Of a DNA stretch of 21,276 nucleotides, positions 10,036 to 18,997 are shown in pieces; within the stretch, counting starts at the first letter, position 1; the number at the start of each line of letters is the position of its first letter. Under the pieces are notes generated by a model, which was not told the DNA's origin, ran no database searches, and saw nothing but the letters and a program-made list of their open reading frames with translations. This DNA is from a virus, in IMG/VR virus record IMGVR_UViG_3300025128_000416, positions 1-21,276 of that record; one strand, 5' to 3'. A program made the translations under genes and the position numbers.

Positions 10036-11208
10036 TCATATCCCCGCTATCACATCTAAGGGTTGGAAAGTTATTGACGCTCTGTATATGGTATCGCCCG
10101 CCTCATAGTTAATTTCACAGTTAGTGACAGTACCACGAATCCCTGTTCTCCTGTCAGATATTTCAAACTCTGTACTGGCCAATTCCACATTATTAACAGC
10201 GTCCTTGTCCTTATTCCCAAACCCAGTGCCAAAGATAAAATTTCGAGCAGCATAGCCTTCAGGTACTCCATCCACAGAAGATTGGGTGCCTGAATTAACC
10301 AAGGAATTGTATGGTATTTGCACACCGATGATATAGTCAGATGTTGTCTTCCCAATCTCTCCTTCCGCTATACCAAAGTCAGCCAAATTGTACATGCCAC
10401 CCATGGCACCTAGAACAGTATTACTAACAACATTACCTAAGAGGTTCTGCACCTTATCTCCAGCAGAGAAACAAGAACCATCCCTACCCCCACTGAAAGG
10501 GGATACAGTAGGTGGAGAAATTGTAGAGTTAGCAGTTGGTGTGAATGTAGGAGTACCAGTGTGCCCATCTGGACCAGCAACAACTTGTGTGAACTCTAAA
10601 GCACCTAAAACTCCAGCATCTGTAAATGGGTTGGTTCCTATTATCTTCAGAACCGTTATTTTGTCCGTGAAAGTGGAGTAGCCATTAAGAGTGTCAAAGA
10701 TTCTACTGACTATAGTTTCTGCAGTGTTGGCATTCTGAATACCCACTGGGATAGTATTACCTGAACTAGGTGCACTTGTACTAGTACTAGTACTATTTAA
10801 TTCAACTATGAACTGAGTCGAATCAGTACTAGTTATTGTGAAACTAGCCCCATTCAAATCAGAAGCACTGACAGACCCATCTTCACCATCTACTGTATCT
10901 CCACTCATGTATACTCCGATAGTGATATCACCACTTACCAACCCACCTTGAGCCCCCGCTGAAAAATCAACGATAGCAGTCGCTTTCTTATTGGTACTAG
11001 CAACCTGCTCACCACAATCCTCATCATCTCTTACGATACACTCGAATCTGATAATGGCTGTATTCATGTTGAGGTCTCCACCAATCCTCTCTCCAGTGAA
11101 AGGAATAGGTTGAACATAAACTGCTCTGATAATATTCATCATATAGTCAGTGCAATCTAGATTGATTATCTCACCATCTTTCCTGATAAGACGAATAGGA
11201 AGTACCAT
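10036..11208 (-). CDS. Putative distal tail / tail hub protein
   Basis: A 390-residue protein starting MVLPIRLIRKDGEIINLDCT, with GAGGGAG 6 bases before the ATG that overlaps the tape measure stop. Position between tape measure and the giant fibre gene is that of distal tail or baseplate hub proteins. N-terminal residues 1-65 (YMMNIIRAVYVQPIPFTGER, then AIIRFECIVRDDED) and C-terminal residues 335-390 (EFEISDRRTGIRGTVTNCEI and YRASITFQPLDVI) look like two halves of one beta core. They are separated by a roughly 250-residue Ser/Thr/Gly-rich beta insert. The insert may be a surface domain, as in the connector and tail-tube candidates. The assignment rests on gene order and this architecture; a minor tail-tube paralogue is an alternative. 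Confidence 0.65.
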   Translation of the reverse strand: MVLPIRLIRKDGEIINLDCTDYMMNIIRAVYVQPIPFTGERIGGDLNMNTAIIRFECIVRDDEDCGEQVASTNKKATAIVDFSAGAQGGLVSGDITIGVYMSGDTVDGEDGSVSASDLNGASFTITSTDSTQFIVELNSTSTSTSAPSSGNTIPVGIQNANTAETIVSRIFDTLNGYSTFTDKITVLKIIGTNPFTDAGVLGALEFTQVVAGPDGHTGTPTFTPTANSTISPPTVSPFSGGRDGSCFSAGDKVQNLLGNVVSNTVLGAMGGMYNLADFGIAEGEIGKTTSDYIIGVQIPYNSLVNSGTQSSVDGVPEGYAARNFIFGTGFGNKDKDAVNNVELASTEFEISDRRTGIRGTVTNCEINYEAGDTIYRASITFQPLDVIAGI

Positions 11209-12800
11209 CAGAATCTCCCTCTAGTTGGCTGCCCACCCAATCTCCTAACTTCTTGATTCAGCATATCACTAATCTCACGAGCAAGTGCACGCTTATCACT
11301 TCTATCTGTAACTCCACTGACATCTAACTTGATATTGATATGATTCACAGTACCTCCACTCATATTACTCAATTTCTCATTAGTAGTGATGTTACCAGAT
11401 TCGTTTGGTGTAAACAATTCAGCCCCTTTCTCACCCACTAGATAGGGACGACCTCTGCTTACAGGCCCACCTATGGCTCTACTACCATAGCCCCTGCTGA
11501 TACTACCCGCAGGAACGGATGAGTGCATGTCAATATAGGCTTGGGCTCTACCAGAGTTCGTATCACTGGCTGGGCTGCTATCACCACCTGAGAAAATGCC
11601 CCCTATCCAACCTACTAAGTCCATCAATTCATCTTTGTACTTGGTCAAGAGTACCAACAAACCTGCAATTACCAAGATAGGACCCAGGGCTATACTAGTA
11701 ATCCCCAGTGCTATCAATCCCATGTGGATAAGTATAGCACCTGAGACAGCGGCAAAAGCAGATATCATAAATCCTTTCCAACCTTCAACTTTATTGGTCA
11801 TAGCAAACAATATGAGCCCAATACCTGCTCCAACCAAACCAAAACCTTTGAGGAGAATCTGCCAAGTAACCATACCCATGCCAAAAGCACTACCCATGAG
11901 ACCGAGCAATCCCGTAAGTGCTGTCATCACCCATCCACCTACTATAGGTATCTGAGTCAGGAATGCTAGGAAGGGGCCTAGGCTCAAACCTGCAAGAAGG
12001 AAGGCTGCTCCTGTACCCCCAACTTCTCCTAGTAAAGGGGTCAAAGCATCTTGGGCAAGATGAAAAATACCAGCAATGAACATCAGAGAACCGGCTAATA
12101 TCCCTACAGGGATACTTGTGATAGCAGCAACAAGCCCGAAAGTGATTAAAGAGCCTAGGAATACATCCCACACATTACCTGTACCTTCTCCACTCAGAGA
12201 CATGACAAGACCATCCACTGCATCTGTCAGATATCCCATGTCTCTAGTTAGGTCAATCACAAAACTATCCATCCCAGACATTGCTATACTAATCGCACCT
12301 ATCATGAGTCCTAAGACAATGAAGGTAGTGACAATCGTGAGAATATTCACAATTAACCTAGTGAATCCAAGTAACAAGCGAGTATTGTTCATACCTAATG
12401 CCTCAGCACTTTCAGCAAGTCTGTCAGTAGCGCTAGCAGCCCAACCAGTGATACGAAAATGTTGGACCAAAAGGAAACCAAGTGCTTTCTGACTAATTGA
12501 CAAATTGGCTAGAGCCGCTTCTGCCTCTGCAGTATTGAAGGACATTCGTCCAAAGGCGGTCCCAACATCACCTACAGTTTTCAACAATTTACCGGCGATG
12601 TAAGCACCAGTAGACTTGATGACAACAGCCAATTGACTTGCTATCCTCGTCTCTAGTTTCATATCAGACCTAAGGGCTCTGCTAGCCCTACCCCTTGCTT
12701 CCAGGGAGTCGTTTGTGGATAGCATTGAAACAGTTAAATCATCCTGAGCACTAACGAGTCGGTCTACTTCAGCAATATGCCTCTCACCACCAAAACCCAT
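11208..12800 (-). CDS. Tail tape measure protein
   Basis: A 530-residue protein that sets tail length and is usually released during DNA entry. The ATG at 12800 has GGGGTGG about 11 bases ahead; a GTG at 12815 is possible but lies inside the preceding gene with no ribosome binding site. The first 140 residues are helical and charged. Residues about 150-390 contain at least five long hydrophobic stretches (for instance NILTIVTTFIVLGLMIGAIS and LGPILVIAGLLVLLT), typical of tape measure proteins that insert into the host membrane. Near residues 444-465 stands the hallmark block GGPVSRGRPYLVGEKGAELF, seen at the C-terminal side of many phage tape measures. The end is a basic helix (REISDMLNQEVRRLGG). 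At roughly 0.15 nm per residue it predicts a short tail of about 80 nm. Its TGA overlaps the next ATG (TGATG). Confidence 0.88.
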   Translation of the reverse strand: MGFGGERHIAEVDRLVSAQDDLTVSMLSTNDSLEARGRASRALRSDMKLETRIASQLAVVIKSTGAYIAGKLLKTVGDVGTAFGRMSFNTAEAEAALANLSISQKALGFLLVQHFRITGWAASATDRLAESAEALGMNNTRLLLGFTRLIVNILTIVTTFIVLGLMIGAISIAMSGMDSFVIDLTRDMGYLTDAVDGLVMSLSGEGTGNVWDVFLGSLITFGLVAAITSIPVGILAGSLMFIAGIFHLAQDALTPLLGEVGGTGAAFLLAGLSLGPFLAFLTQIPIVGGWVMTALTGLLGLMGSAFGMGMVTWQILLKGFGLVGAGIGLILFAMTNKVEGWKGFMISAFAAVSGAILIHMGLIALGITSIALGPILVIAGLLVLLTKYKDELMDLVGWIGGIFSGGDSSPASDTNSGRAQAYIDMHSSVPAGSISRGYGSRAIGGPVSRGRPYLVGEKGAELFTPNESGNITTNEKLSNMSGGTVNHINIKLDVSGVTDRSDKRALAREISDMLNQEVRRLGGQPTRGRF

Positions 12801-12808
12801 TGCCAAGA

Positions 12809-13102
12809 CTACCACCCCTCACTATGTGGCATAGGGCCACCCATGTTAGTGCTACCGATTGGCATCTTAGATTGAGATTTAGCCTGTTGCTTGTCCATCT
12901 CCTCTTGTTGGATTTCATCGTTGGCCATAGCCCATACCAACATCTGAGAAAATTCCTCTTGGGTGAGGGCTTTGATATCAGAAAGGCTGAGGGAATAATG
13001 TTTCATGACATAGTAGATAGAAGAATCCATGGACATTGAAACATCCCTAATATTCCCCTGTAGAAACTCCTTAGTATATTCTATTCGCTCAGCCCATCTT
13101 CC
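12809..13102 (-). CDS. Frameshift-extended C-terminal part of the tail assembly chaperone (lambda T-like)
   Basis: This frame is -1 relative to the chaperone gene and open upstream past the chaperone stop. From the slip point it encodes 97 residues, beginning GRWAERIEYTKEFLQGNIRD. The part before its first ATG (13036) is clearly protein-like, so the region is better read as the tail of a 220-residue fusion (123 + 97) than as a separate 75-residue gene from 13036. The ATG at 13036 also has only a weak ribosome binding site. The fusion part is helical (YYVMKHYSLSLSDIKALTQE, then FSQMLVWAMANDE), with a Gln/Lys-rich linker and a short C-terminus. In lambda the minor GT product links the chaperone to the tape measure protein and tube subunits; the same role is inferred here. 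Its stop overlaps the beginning of the tape measure frame. Confidence 0.75.
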   Translation of the reverse strand, partial: GRWAERIEYTKEFLQGNIRDVSMSMDSSIYYVMKHYSLSLSDIKALTQEEFSQMLVWAMANDEIQQEEMDKQQAKSQSKMPIGSTNMGGPMPHSEGW

Positions 13103-13447
13103 AAAGGGCCGGCCACCAAATCCTCCGGTTGAGGTAGAATTTTGGTAATTCTCCTGGCTACTTCCGGTTTCAACCCTAACAGTTGAGTCTTAGTCAACTT
13201 GGGCTCAGTTCTATCAATACAATTCACGAACATATAGTGCCAGTAAGAAGAGAGGTCTACGGTTATCTCTCCTGACTGTTCAATGCTCACAAATTCCTTG
13301 ATGGCCTTCTGGGTATCCATGAAAGACATGGGTTTAATCCAAACATGCATCACAATGTTAGGGTTCTCATCATCCACAGGTATCTCGTGAAATACGGTAC
13401 CTGTTTCTACCATTAGGCTGTCTATGTTTTCTAGCAATATTTTGTTA

Positions 13448-13470
<23 letters not shown>
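13081..13470 (-). CDS. Tail assembly chaperone, short form (lambda G-like)
   Basis: A 129-residue protein beginning (M)SQEIMSDNKILLENIDSLMV. Position just before the tape measure gene, size, and a beta-rich N-terminus (NIVMHVWIKPMSFMDTQKA) followed by helices match the tail assembly chaperones that coat the tape measure protein during tube assembly. Residues KLTKTQLLGLKPEVARRITK and LPQPEDLV close the helical part. The frame ends at TAG 13081. Just before that lies a CCCTTTG heptamer in the correct phase, from which a -1 shift would join this protein to the next frame. This matches the G/GT arrangement known from lambda and most long-tailed phages. The function as chaperone is assigned from context and architecture. 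Confidence 0.78.
13102..13108 (-). promoter_or_regulatory. Programmed -1 ribosomal frameshift site (CCCTTTG)
   Basis: The heptamer C CCT TTG has the X XXY YYZ form in the zero frame of the chaperone gene, with codons CCT at 13107-13105 and TTG at 13104-13102. After a -1 slip the next codons are GGA AGA TGG, and the frame runs open to TAG at 12809. A Shine-Dalgarno-like GGAGGA (13126-13121) lies 12 bases upstream, a stimulator known from other bacterial frameshift sites. I do not see a strong stem-loop directly downstream. Confidence 0.75.
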
Positions 13471-13963
<493 letters not shown>

Positions 13964-13972
13964 CTTTTCACC

Positions 13973-16129
13973 TCAACAATGTAGTAGCGTGTCGTGTGCT
14001 ACTACCTTTACATGTCTAGGCAGGATTTTCAAGTCCTGCTTTATGACACCTTTATCTTCCGGGATACCCAGACCAGCCTCTTCAAGAATATAGTCATCAA
14101 TGATGATGTATACTTCTTCTCTAGAAGAACCAGCACCATCTTTGACTAGATGTAGTGTGATGGGTTCTGCATATTCCTTACTTCTAGTGGTTCTGAACTC
14201 ATGCCAAAACAGGGGGTCAGTAGGTAGAATTGTCATATCTAGAGTGAAGTCTGACTGACCTTCTACATTGAGAGTTGGGTTCCTACTACCAGCGAATGGT
14301 ATTTGCTGTAAGGACTGCCCACTACTGTTACGAGACTCTGCTGCAGGGTTACCTGATACAACTAGATGGGTGGATAGATTGTTGTTACCTTTGAGACTGA
14401 AACTAGTTACTTGTGCAATGGCAGTACCGAAAGCAGTGATTGTCCCATTGTAGAAGAAGAACGGCTTCTCAGTATTGGGGGCAATACCAGCCTTCTTCCT
14501 ATTCAATGGGCTATCGGCTATATTCTCAAACATTCTGTGAGCCGTATATCTATCACCACTATTGCTATTCTCTAGCCGACCAGTGTCAGTATAGCACATC
14601 AGTGCATCGAAATCAACTTGCATCTTCACATCAGCATCTGCCTCAGCAGTCAGAGTCCATTCCTTCACCTTACAACCCTTGTAGACACGGGTCAGTTGTT
14701 TGGAATCTGTAGCCGAACCTGGAACACTACTACTCTGCTCTCCACTGTATGAGCCCACATTACGATTCCTGATACTAGTCTCTAGAGAGAATGATGGTAG
14801 GTGCCACATACTCCATAGAGCCCTACTCTGTCGATTCTGGATATCTCCATAGGTAGCAGTGGCGGTGTCAAAATTAGGGCTCCCAGTAGCATTATTTGCT
14901 GCTAGTATAATCTTCTTGAGAACCTTACCAGCATCATGGTCAAAGTTGAATGGGTCATCAACATAGATTCTCCTCAGTGTATTGGTCGTATCTACAGCAA
15001 TGACTCTCCTAATCTCAGAACTCTGGCTACTATGGAATTGTGTCTGAGTGCCTGCAAAGACATCTCTACTCCCACTGCCGGGGTCATCATCCATGGGTGT
15101 GAGAACTTCTGTAGTGTCTGCCACTGTGATATAATCACCAACTGCTGGCATTATTCCAGTCACTGTACCATTACCACCAGCACGCATCAACCCTACATAG
15201 GTATCACCCATTGCTATAGCACCAACATTAGTCCCATCATCAACTGCAACAGCGTCTGTTGGATTGGTTGTAGTAGCAGCCTCATTACCAAGTGCGTAGT
15301 AAAGCCAACGAGCACTATGCATCATTGTCTCTAAGGAGCCACCCTCATTCTTGATACTCTGAGCCTGTTGAACTACAACTTGTCTACCTATACCAACTAC
15401 TGGGGAGCGTAGCACTTCCACTTTAGTCTCGGGTAGGGCGATAGTAGCAGCGAGGCCTACAAACTGGTCAGTAAGTACCGTTTCGTCACTGAGTAGAGCA
15501 CTAGAATTGTAACCCATAGTCGAGTCTATTGTGGGAGTACCTAGAGTGTCTATGATGAACTCATCACCAGCAGCCGAGACTCCAGCCCTCTTCATTGCAG
15601 GGGTAACTTGAATTGTATTGCCCTGATTAGCGACTATAGTATAGAGATGTCCTTTGGTATGGTCATCATCTGAGAAGTTACCACCACCCTTCACTGTCAT
15701 TTTGCACCCAGCCAGCATCCCTACTGGATATTTCAACTGATGACTGGCATCAAAGAACATGGAATCCCCATTATTGAAAGTGAGAGTACCGTTAGTTACA
15801 CTACCTCCTGTGGTAGCAGCACTCAACTCGAAGGCAGTGGCACTGGTTATACTAGAAACTGTGGCAGCAGCAGGTATGCCTGTACCTGAGACACCCATCC
15901 CTACAACTAAACGCGTTGTACTATCCATTGCGATAGTGGGGTCGTTGTTGTAATCACAGGTGGCGTCAGTGAAAGTATGCGACACGGCACTGAATGTTAA
16001 AGTGGTTATATCACCACTGGTGGAGGTGGTAACTGTGAGCCCACCCCAGGCCCCATGTGATAGTATAATTCCTGTTTCGTGACCAAGTGTTACCTCAGCC
16101 AAATCACCCTTGTAGATTGTCGCCGGCAT
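13973..16129 (-). CDS. Putative major tail (tube) protein with added beta modules
   Basis: A 718-residue protein starting MPATIYKGDLAEVTLGHETG, with GAGGTGA 6 bases ahead of the ATG. It follows the terminator candidate and precedes the chaperone and tape measure genes, the normal place of the tail-tube gene. The sequence is almost all beta. Near residues 65-125 there is a Ser/Thr/Gly-rich module with MDSTTRLVVGMGVSGTGIPA followed by TVSSITSATAFELSA; this kind of module recurs in structural proteins of marine viruses, from memory. The C-terminal part (DFTLDMTILPTDPLFWHEFR, then EEVYIIIDDYILEEAGLGIP) looks like a tube-protein core. Tube proteins usually have 150 to 350 residues, so this one is about twice normal size, presumably carrying exposed domains on the tail surface. 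A tail sheath is less likely because nothing sheath-like is seen. Confidence 0.68.
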   Translation of the reverse strand: MPATIYKGDLAEVTLGHETGIILSHGAWGGLTVTTSTSGDITTLTFSAVSHTFTDATCDYNNDPTIAMDSTTRLVVGMGVSGTGIPAAATVSSITSATAFELSAATTGGSVTNGTLTFNNGDSMFFDASHQLKYPVGMLAGCKMTVKGGGNFSDDDHTKGHLYTIVANQGNTIQVTPAMKRAGVSAAGDEFIIDTLGTPTIDSTMGYNSSALLSDETVLTDQFVGLAATIALPETKVEVLRSPVVGIGRQVVVQQAQSIKNEGGSLETMMHSARWLYYALGNEAATTTNPTDAVAVDDGTNVGAIAMGDTYVGLMRAGGNGTVTGIMPAVGDYITVADTTEVLTPMDDDPGSGSRDVFAGTQTQFHSSQSSEIRRVIAVDTTNTLRRIYVDDPFNFDHDAGKVLKKIILAANNATGSPNFDTATATYGDIQNRQSRALWSMWHLPSFSLETSIRNRNVGSYSGEQSSSVPGSATDSKQLTRVYKGCKVKEWTLTAEADADVKMQVDFDALMCYTDTGRLENSNSGDRYTAHRMFENIADSPLNRKKAGIAPNTEKPFFFYNGTITAFGTAIAQVTSFSLKGNNNLSTHLVVSGNPAAESRNSSGQSLQQIPFAGSRNPTLNVEGQSDFTLDMTILPTDPLFWHEFRTTRSKEYAEPITLHLVKDGAGSSREEVYIIIDDYILEEAGLGIPEDKGVIKQDLKILPRHVKVVAHDTLLHC

Positions 16130-16140
16130 ACGCTCTCACC

Positions 16141-16581
16141 TCATGCGATAAGTTCACTGAATATTACCATTTCGACCTGAAAGGTCATTCTGTGCAATTG
16201 CTTGGTCCTATCTGATAGGTCAGTTCGGGTTTTGTACAGCAACCTGTCAAAGTTAATACCGTCTCCCTTTCTCTTTAGATGGATGACACGACGGACCTCA
16301 TCTTCTAACTTCATTAGACGGCTTCTACCTCGTACTGTCCTGATATCAACGGTTAAGTTAATTCTAGTGTGAACAAAATCGTAGAATATCTCGGGCTGCT
16401 CCTCGTTATGCGCTGTCTCATAGACGAAAACCCCATCATTACGGTTAAGGTCGAACCTCTTACCTCTACCAGCATCGAATGTAGTGATATCCATAATCAC
16501 CGGCTTCCTCTGCTCAGTATTACCCCTATTCCAGTTATCAGCCAGAGTGGATACCATGAGTTCTACTGATTCCTTAGCCAT
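16141..16581 (-). CDS. Putative tail terminator / tail completion protein
   Basis: A 146-residue protein with AGGAAG 8 bases before its ATG. It lies between the neck genes and the tail-tube candidate, where tailed viruses usually carry the tail terminator that caps the tube and joins it to the head. The pattern fits: an N-terminal helix, then strands (KPVIMDITTFDAGRGKRFDL and VFVYETAHN). After these comes a conserved-looking stretch RINLTVDIRTVRGRSRLMKL with EDEVRRVIHLKR, and a last strand KQLHRMTFQVEMVIFSE. The alternation of strand and helix with a regularly spaced VDIRT-x-RGR core resembles terminator-like proteins of archaeal tailed viruses, as far as I remember them. Family assignment is by pattern and position, not by search. 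Confidence 0.65.
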   Translation of the reverse strand: MAKESVELMVSTLADNWNRGNTEQRKPVIMDITTFDAGRGKRFDLNRNDGVFVYETAHNEEQPEIFYDFVHTRINLTVDIRTVRGRSRLMKLEDEVRRVIHLKRKGDGINFDRLLYKTRTDLSDRTKQLHRMTFQVEMVIFSELIA

Positions 16582-16585
16582 TACA

Positions 16586-16876
16586 TCAACTTCCTATTAA
16601 TAATCCTGGATGAGACTCACACTGCTTTCTAGTATCTCTTACTATAGAGTTGTAGATTTCCAACTCCTCCACCCTATTCAAATCCAACGGGGTACCAGTA
16701 TTAGATTTGACTATGGCCCCTTTCCTTATTTCACAACCATTGAACATAAGATTGGCATGTAGATACGGCCAAGCATCCTCTAGATATGATATACCACCAT
16801 CCGGTTTTTCTCTTATAGCAAAGGAGTTGAGATAGGCTATCTGCTCAGCATCATAGATTTTGTCCAACTCAGTCAA
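16586..16876 (-). CDS. Small neck or head-completion protein, TTG start
   Basis: A 96-residue protein that begins with TTG at 16876, overlapping the connector gene by 8 bases. GGAAGTGAT stands 5 bases ahead, a near-perfect extended Shine-Dalgarno, and no ATG or GTG lies in frame nearby. It reads (M)TELDKIYDAEQIAYLNSFAI, then GISYLEDAWPYLHANLMFNG, and ends ESHPGLLIGS. It is mixed alpha/beta with no recognised domain. Placement between the connector and the tail-terminator candidate is where HK97-like viruses carry head-closure or neck proteins of about this size. That analogy is the only support for a role. Confidence 0.62.
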   Translation of the reverse strand: MTELDKIYDAEQIAYLNSFAIREKPDGGISYLEDAWPYLHANLMFNGCEIRKGAIVKSNTGTPLDLNRVEELEIYNSIVRDTRKQCESHPGLLIGS

Positions 16877-18482
16877 TGTTAATCACTTCCATGTAACGAG
16901 GTAGAGTCTCGGCTATCTGTGTCTTGAACAATTGGTATTTAGCACCTAAGTCGATATTGGTAGTCCCCTCAGGCATTAGGACGCTTCGGTCATCAGACAG
17001 GAGCAGGTCCATAGCCACCATCTTGGTACACATATCCTCTATCGCCTTTTCAACATACCTCTCACCGTAGACATAGGTGGCCTTTACTGAGTTCCATTGG
17101 AAGTAAGGGTATGTGTTGTTGAAGTAGACAATACCTAGGTCGTAGTCACACCACCAGTCACGAAGTCTAGCCTCGTCTCCTGTGGTGCTACCGAAATAGT
17201 CTATCTTGAGTGCATATTGTGTGATACTAACACCATTGGATATAGCAGCAACAAGGCCACTGCTAGCCAAATCAGTCACCCCTGTGAGTGTGGTGGCAGT
17301 CTTACCTGTATAGTAAGCACACTTGACAGCAGTACCTGTGCCAGTACAGATGATACCATAAGGAACCAAGGCAGAGGTATCGGCTAGTGTGATGGTGGCA
17401 CTACCAGAACTGCCTGACACACCAGTCGCTGTGAGTGTGGTGTCTGTCAGACCAGTGATACTCATGCCATCGAGATTGGTAATAGCCACAGTGGAGTTCT
17501 CTCCACCTTCACCACGGTGCATACTGGTCAGTTTGATTTGCCCTGTGCCGTAATCAGCATTAGCAGAAGTCATAAACTCATGATGAACATTTGCTGTTAT
17601 AAGACCAGTTGTCGTATTGGCGGTTTGAAGTGAGAATGAAGGTGAGAAATCTACAGCACTCTTACCCTTTCTCAGGTCCTTGTTGATAAGGTCCGAGAGT
17701 TCCTGTGCGGTAGTAGTTACATCGAAGGCATTACTCCATTGACCTGACCCAGTACCAACTCGCAAAGAGGCTACTCCACCACTGCCAGGACAAAGGAATA
17801 CATAGTCGTCAGTGGTGAGTAGGGAGTTATCGAGTATCTTGAGTCGAGCCTCTGCAGAGCCTACCTCTCTGTACTCCTGACCCTGCCATATCTCCAGTCT
17901 CAGTATCTGCTGGACATTACGGAACATGAGTGGGACTGTGCCTACATAATCAGTGTAGTATCTTCTTCTGTAGGGCTTGTATGTGTCGAAATTGAGGTAC
18001 TCTGCTGTTTGTAGCATTGGCCTCCATGAATTGTTACAAAGATTGTCTATCCTGTCTTGCATGCGTAGAATCATAGTCTCGACAGCAGAGCGAGTGACCC
18101 CTCTCCTCTTACCATTAGTGAATGACTGTAGGTTCTGAACGGTGGCATTGTCAGCAGTATCATAGTCTCCTGTGACCCCACCACTCCATGATAGTACCAC
18201 ATCAGTACCATCTCGAGCGACGCTAGTTAGAACTACAGTTTCCCCTAACTCTACATCACTCGCTATTTCCACACTATCACCAACCTCAAACCCAATCATC
18301 CTATGGTCTGCAGGGGTTATTTTGGCTGAAGTAGCACTGGTATTAGAATCGGCTGTAAGATAGGCAGGGTCTTGTAGAGGAATCTGCAGGATATCTGCTA
18401 CCTTCTGAGCACTGGAATAGACCAAGTCATTGGGGAACAGAGGTCTAGGCTCGCGTTCACCTGTCTGGAATATTACTGGCAT
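16869..18482 (-). CDS. Putative head-tail connector (adaptor) protein, enlarged by beta-rich inserts
   Basis: A 537-residue protein starting MPVIFQTGEREPRPLFPNDL. The ATG at 18482 overlaps the previous TGA and has GGGGT about 8 bases ahead; a GTG one codon earlier (18485) is the alternative. Head-tail adaptors of HK97-like phages are mainly helical and usually 100 to 200 residues long. Here the helical parts, an N-terminal helix (SAQKVADILQIPL), a central one (TRSAVETMILRMQDRIDNLC, then SWRP) and a C-terminal block (VEKAIEDMCTKMVAMDLLLS), are separated by Thr/Gly/Ala-rich beta segments. These include about residues 45-120 and 270-420 (ATITLADTSALVPYGIICTG). The extra beta material probably projects as surface domains. 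The RIDN...SWRP signature recalls neck proteins of archaeal tailed viruses. The role is inferred from this pattern and from gene order: after the capsid, before the tail genes. Confidence 0.68.
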   Translation of the reverse strand: MPVIFQTGEREPRPLFPNDLVYSSAQKVADILQIPLQDPAYLTADSNTSATSAKITPADHRMIGFEVGDSVEIASDVELGETVVLTSVARDGTDVVLSWSGGVTGDYDTADNATVQNLQSFTNGKRRGVTRSAVETMILRMQDRIDNLCNNSWRPMLQTAEYLNFDTYKPYRRRYYTDYVGTVPLMFRNVQQILRLEIWQGQEYREVGSAEARLKILDNSLLTTDDYVFLCPGSGGVASLRVGTGSGQWSNAFDVTTTAQELSDLINKDLRKGKSAVDFSPSFSLQTANTTTGLITANVHHEFMTSANADYGTGQIKLTSMHRGEGGENSTVAITNLDGMSITGLTDTTLTATGVSGSSGSATITLADTSALVPYGIICTGTGTAVKCAYYTGKTATTLTGVTDLASSGLVAAISNGVSITQYALKIDYFGSTTGDEARLRDWWCDYDLGIVYFNNTYPYFQWNSVKATYVYGERYVEKAIEDMCTKMVAMDLLLSDDRSVLMPEGTTNIDLGAKYQLFKTQIAETLPRYMEVINID

Positions 18483-18997
18483 CACTCATACCCCAAATCT
18501 ATTCTGTCCCTAGGGAGCCCCCTAGTTTCAACATTCCCTCTCATATCACGGCGTGTTGTCCCTTTCCAATTCTCACCCATCTTGGAATGAATTTCTCTAC
18601 TTCTGGCCAAAGCATCTTCTGCCACCTTGAGTTCACGGTCTAATCTATCCATCTCACTTTCTTCTTCCTCTATCTCTGGAGGTTCCTCAATCTGTGAAAT
18701 TTCTGGAGCACTGCTACCAGAAACAATACTTTGTGCAGCATCCTCAAGACCAGGCTGAATCTTTAACAATCTGAAAGCCAAGTCCATAGGTTCTGAGAGG
18801 AAGATATTCGGGTCATTAGGGTCGTCCATCTCACCTTGTTCTTGCCGAACACCTCGCCCTCTAGCCTGTAGTTTAAGTCGAGCCAGAACTCTCTGATTAA
18901 GACGCTCTCTCTCTACAGGACTCATTGTTGGCTGTGATGGTAACTCGCCCTCATTTCGCACAGCACGATTTCTAACCCCAGTAAGATTCAAACTCAT
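18482..18997 (-). CDS. Charged, partly coiled-coil protein of unknown function
   Basis: A 171-residue protein whose ATG overlaps the previous stop as ATGA and whose own TGA overlaps the next ATG as TGATG, so all three genes are probably translationally coupled. The N-terminal part is basic (RERLNQRVLARLKLQARGRG). The middle holds a Pro/Glu-rich linker with a run of acidic residues (PPEIEEEESEMDRLDRELKV), followed by a helix with heptad-like spacing (DRELKVAEDALARSREIHSK). The C-terminus is basic and polar. There are no membrane segments and no recognised family. Size, charge and position between capsid and connector fit a head-completion, scaffold-like or neck-associated protein, but this is inference from context only. 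Confidence 0.65.
   Translation of the reverse strand: MSLNLTGVRNRAVRNEGELPSQPTMSPVERERLNQRVLARLKLQARGRGVRQEQGEMDDPNDPNIFLSEPMDLAFRLLKIQPGLEDAAQSIVSGSSAPEISQIEEPPEIEEEESEMDRLDRELKVAEDALARSREIHSKMGENWKGTTRRDMRGNVETRGLPRDRIDLGYE

Noticed and set aside
10001-10039. Mini-frame beginning MMVMMNDGDWKN ahead of the giant gene, as a leader peptide
   Set aside because: Twelve codons only. Its ATG run is a by-product of the GGTGATGATGA ribosome-binding region of the giant gene, and no own binding site is evident.
10388-12492. Plus-strand frames of 97-138 codons opposite the tape measure and distal tail genes
   Set aside because: The opposing minus-strand frames carry clear tape measure and tail features. 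The plus-strand products are Pro/Ser/Ile-rich with no recognisable pattern.
12809-13036. Independent 75-aa gene starting at ATG 13036
   Set aside because: The frame is protein-like well before this ATG, the binding site is weak, and a correctly phased slippery heptamer explains its expression as a fusion.
13107-13114. GGCCGGCC palindrome next to the slippery site as a hairpin or regulatory site
   Set aside because: An eight-base perfect palindrome without a loop cannot form a useful hairpin, and it is explained by the coding sequence around the frameshift site.
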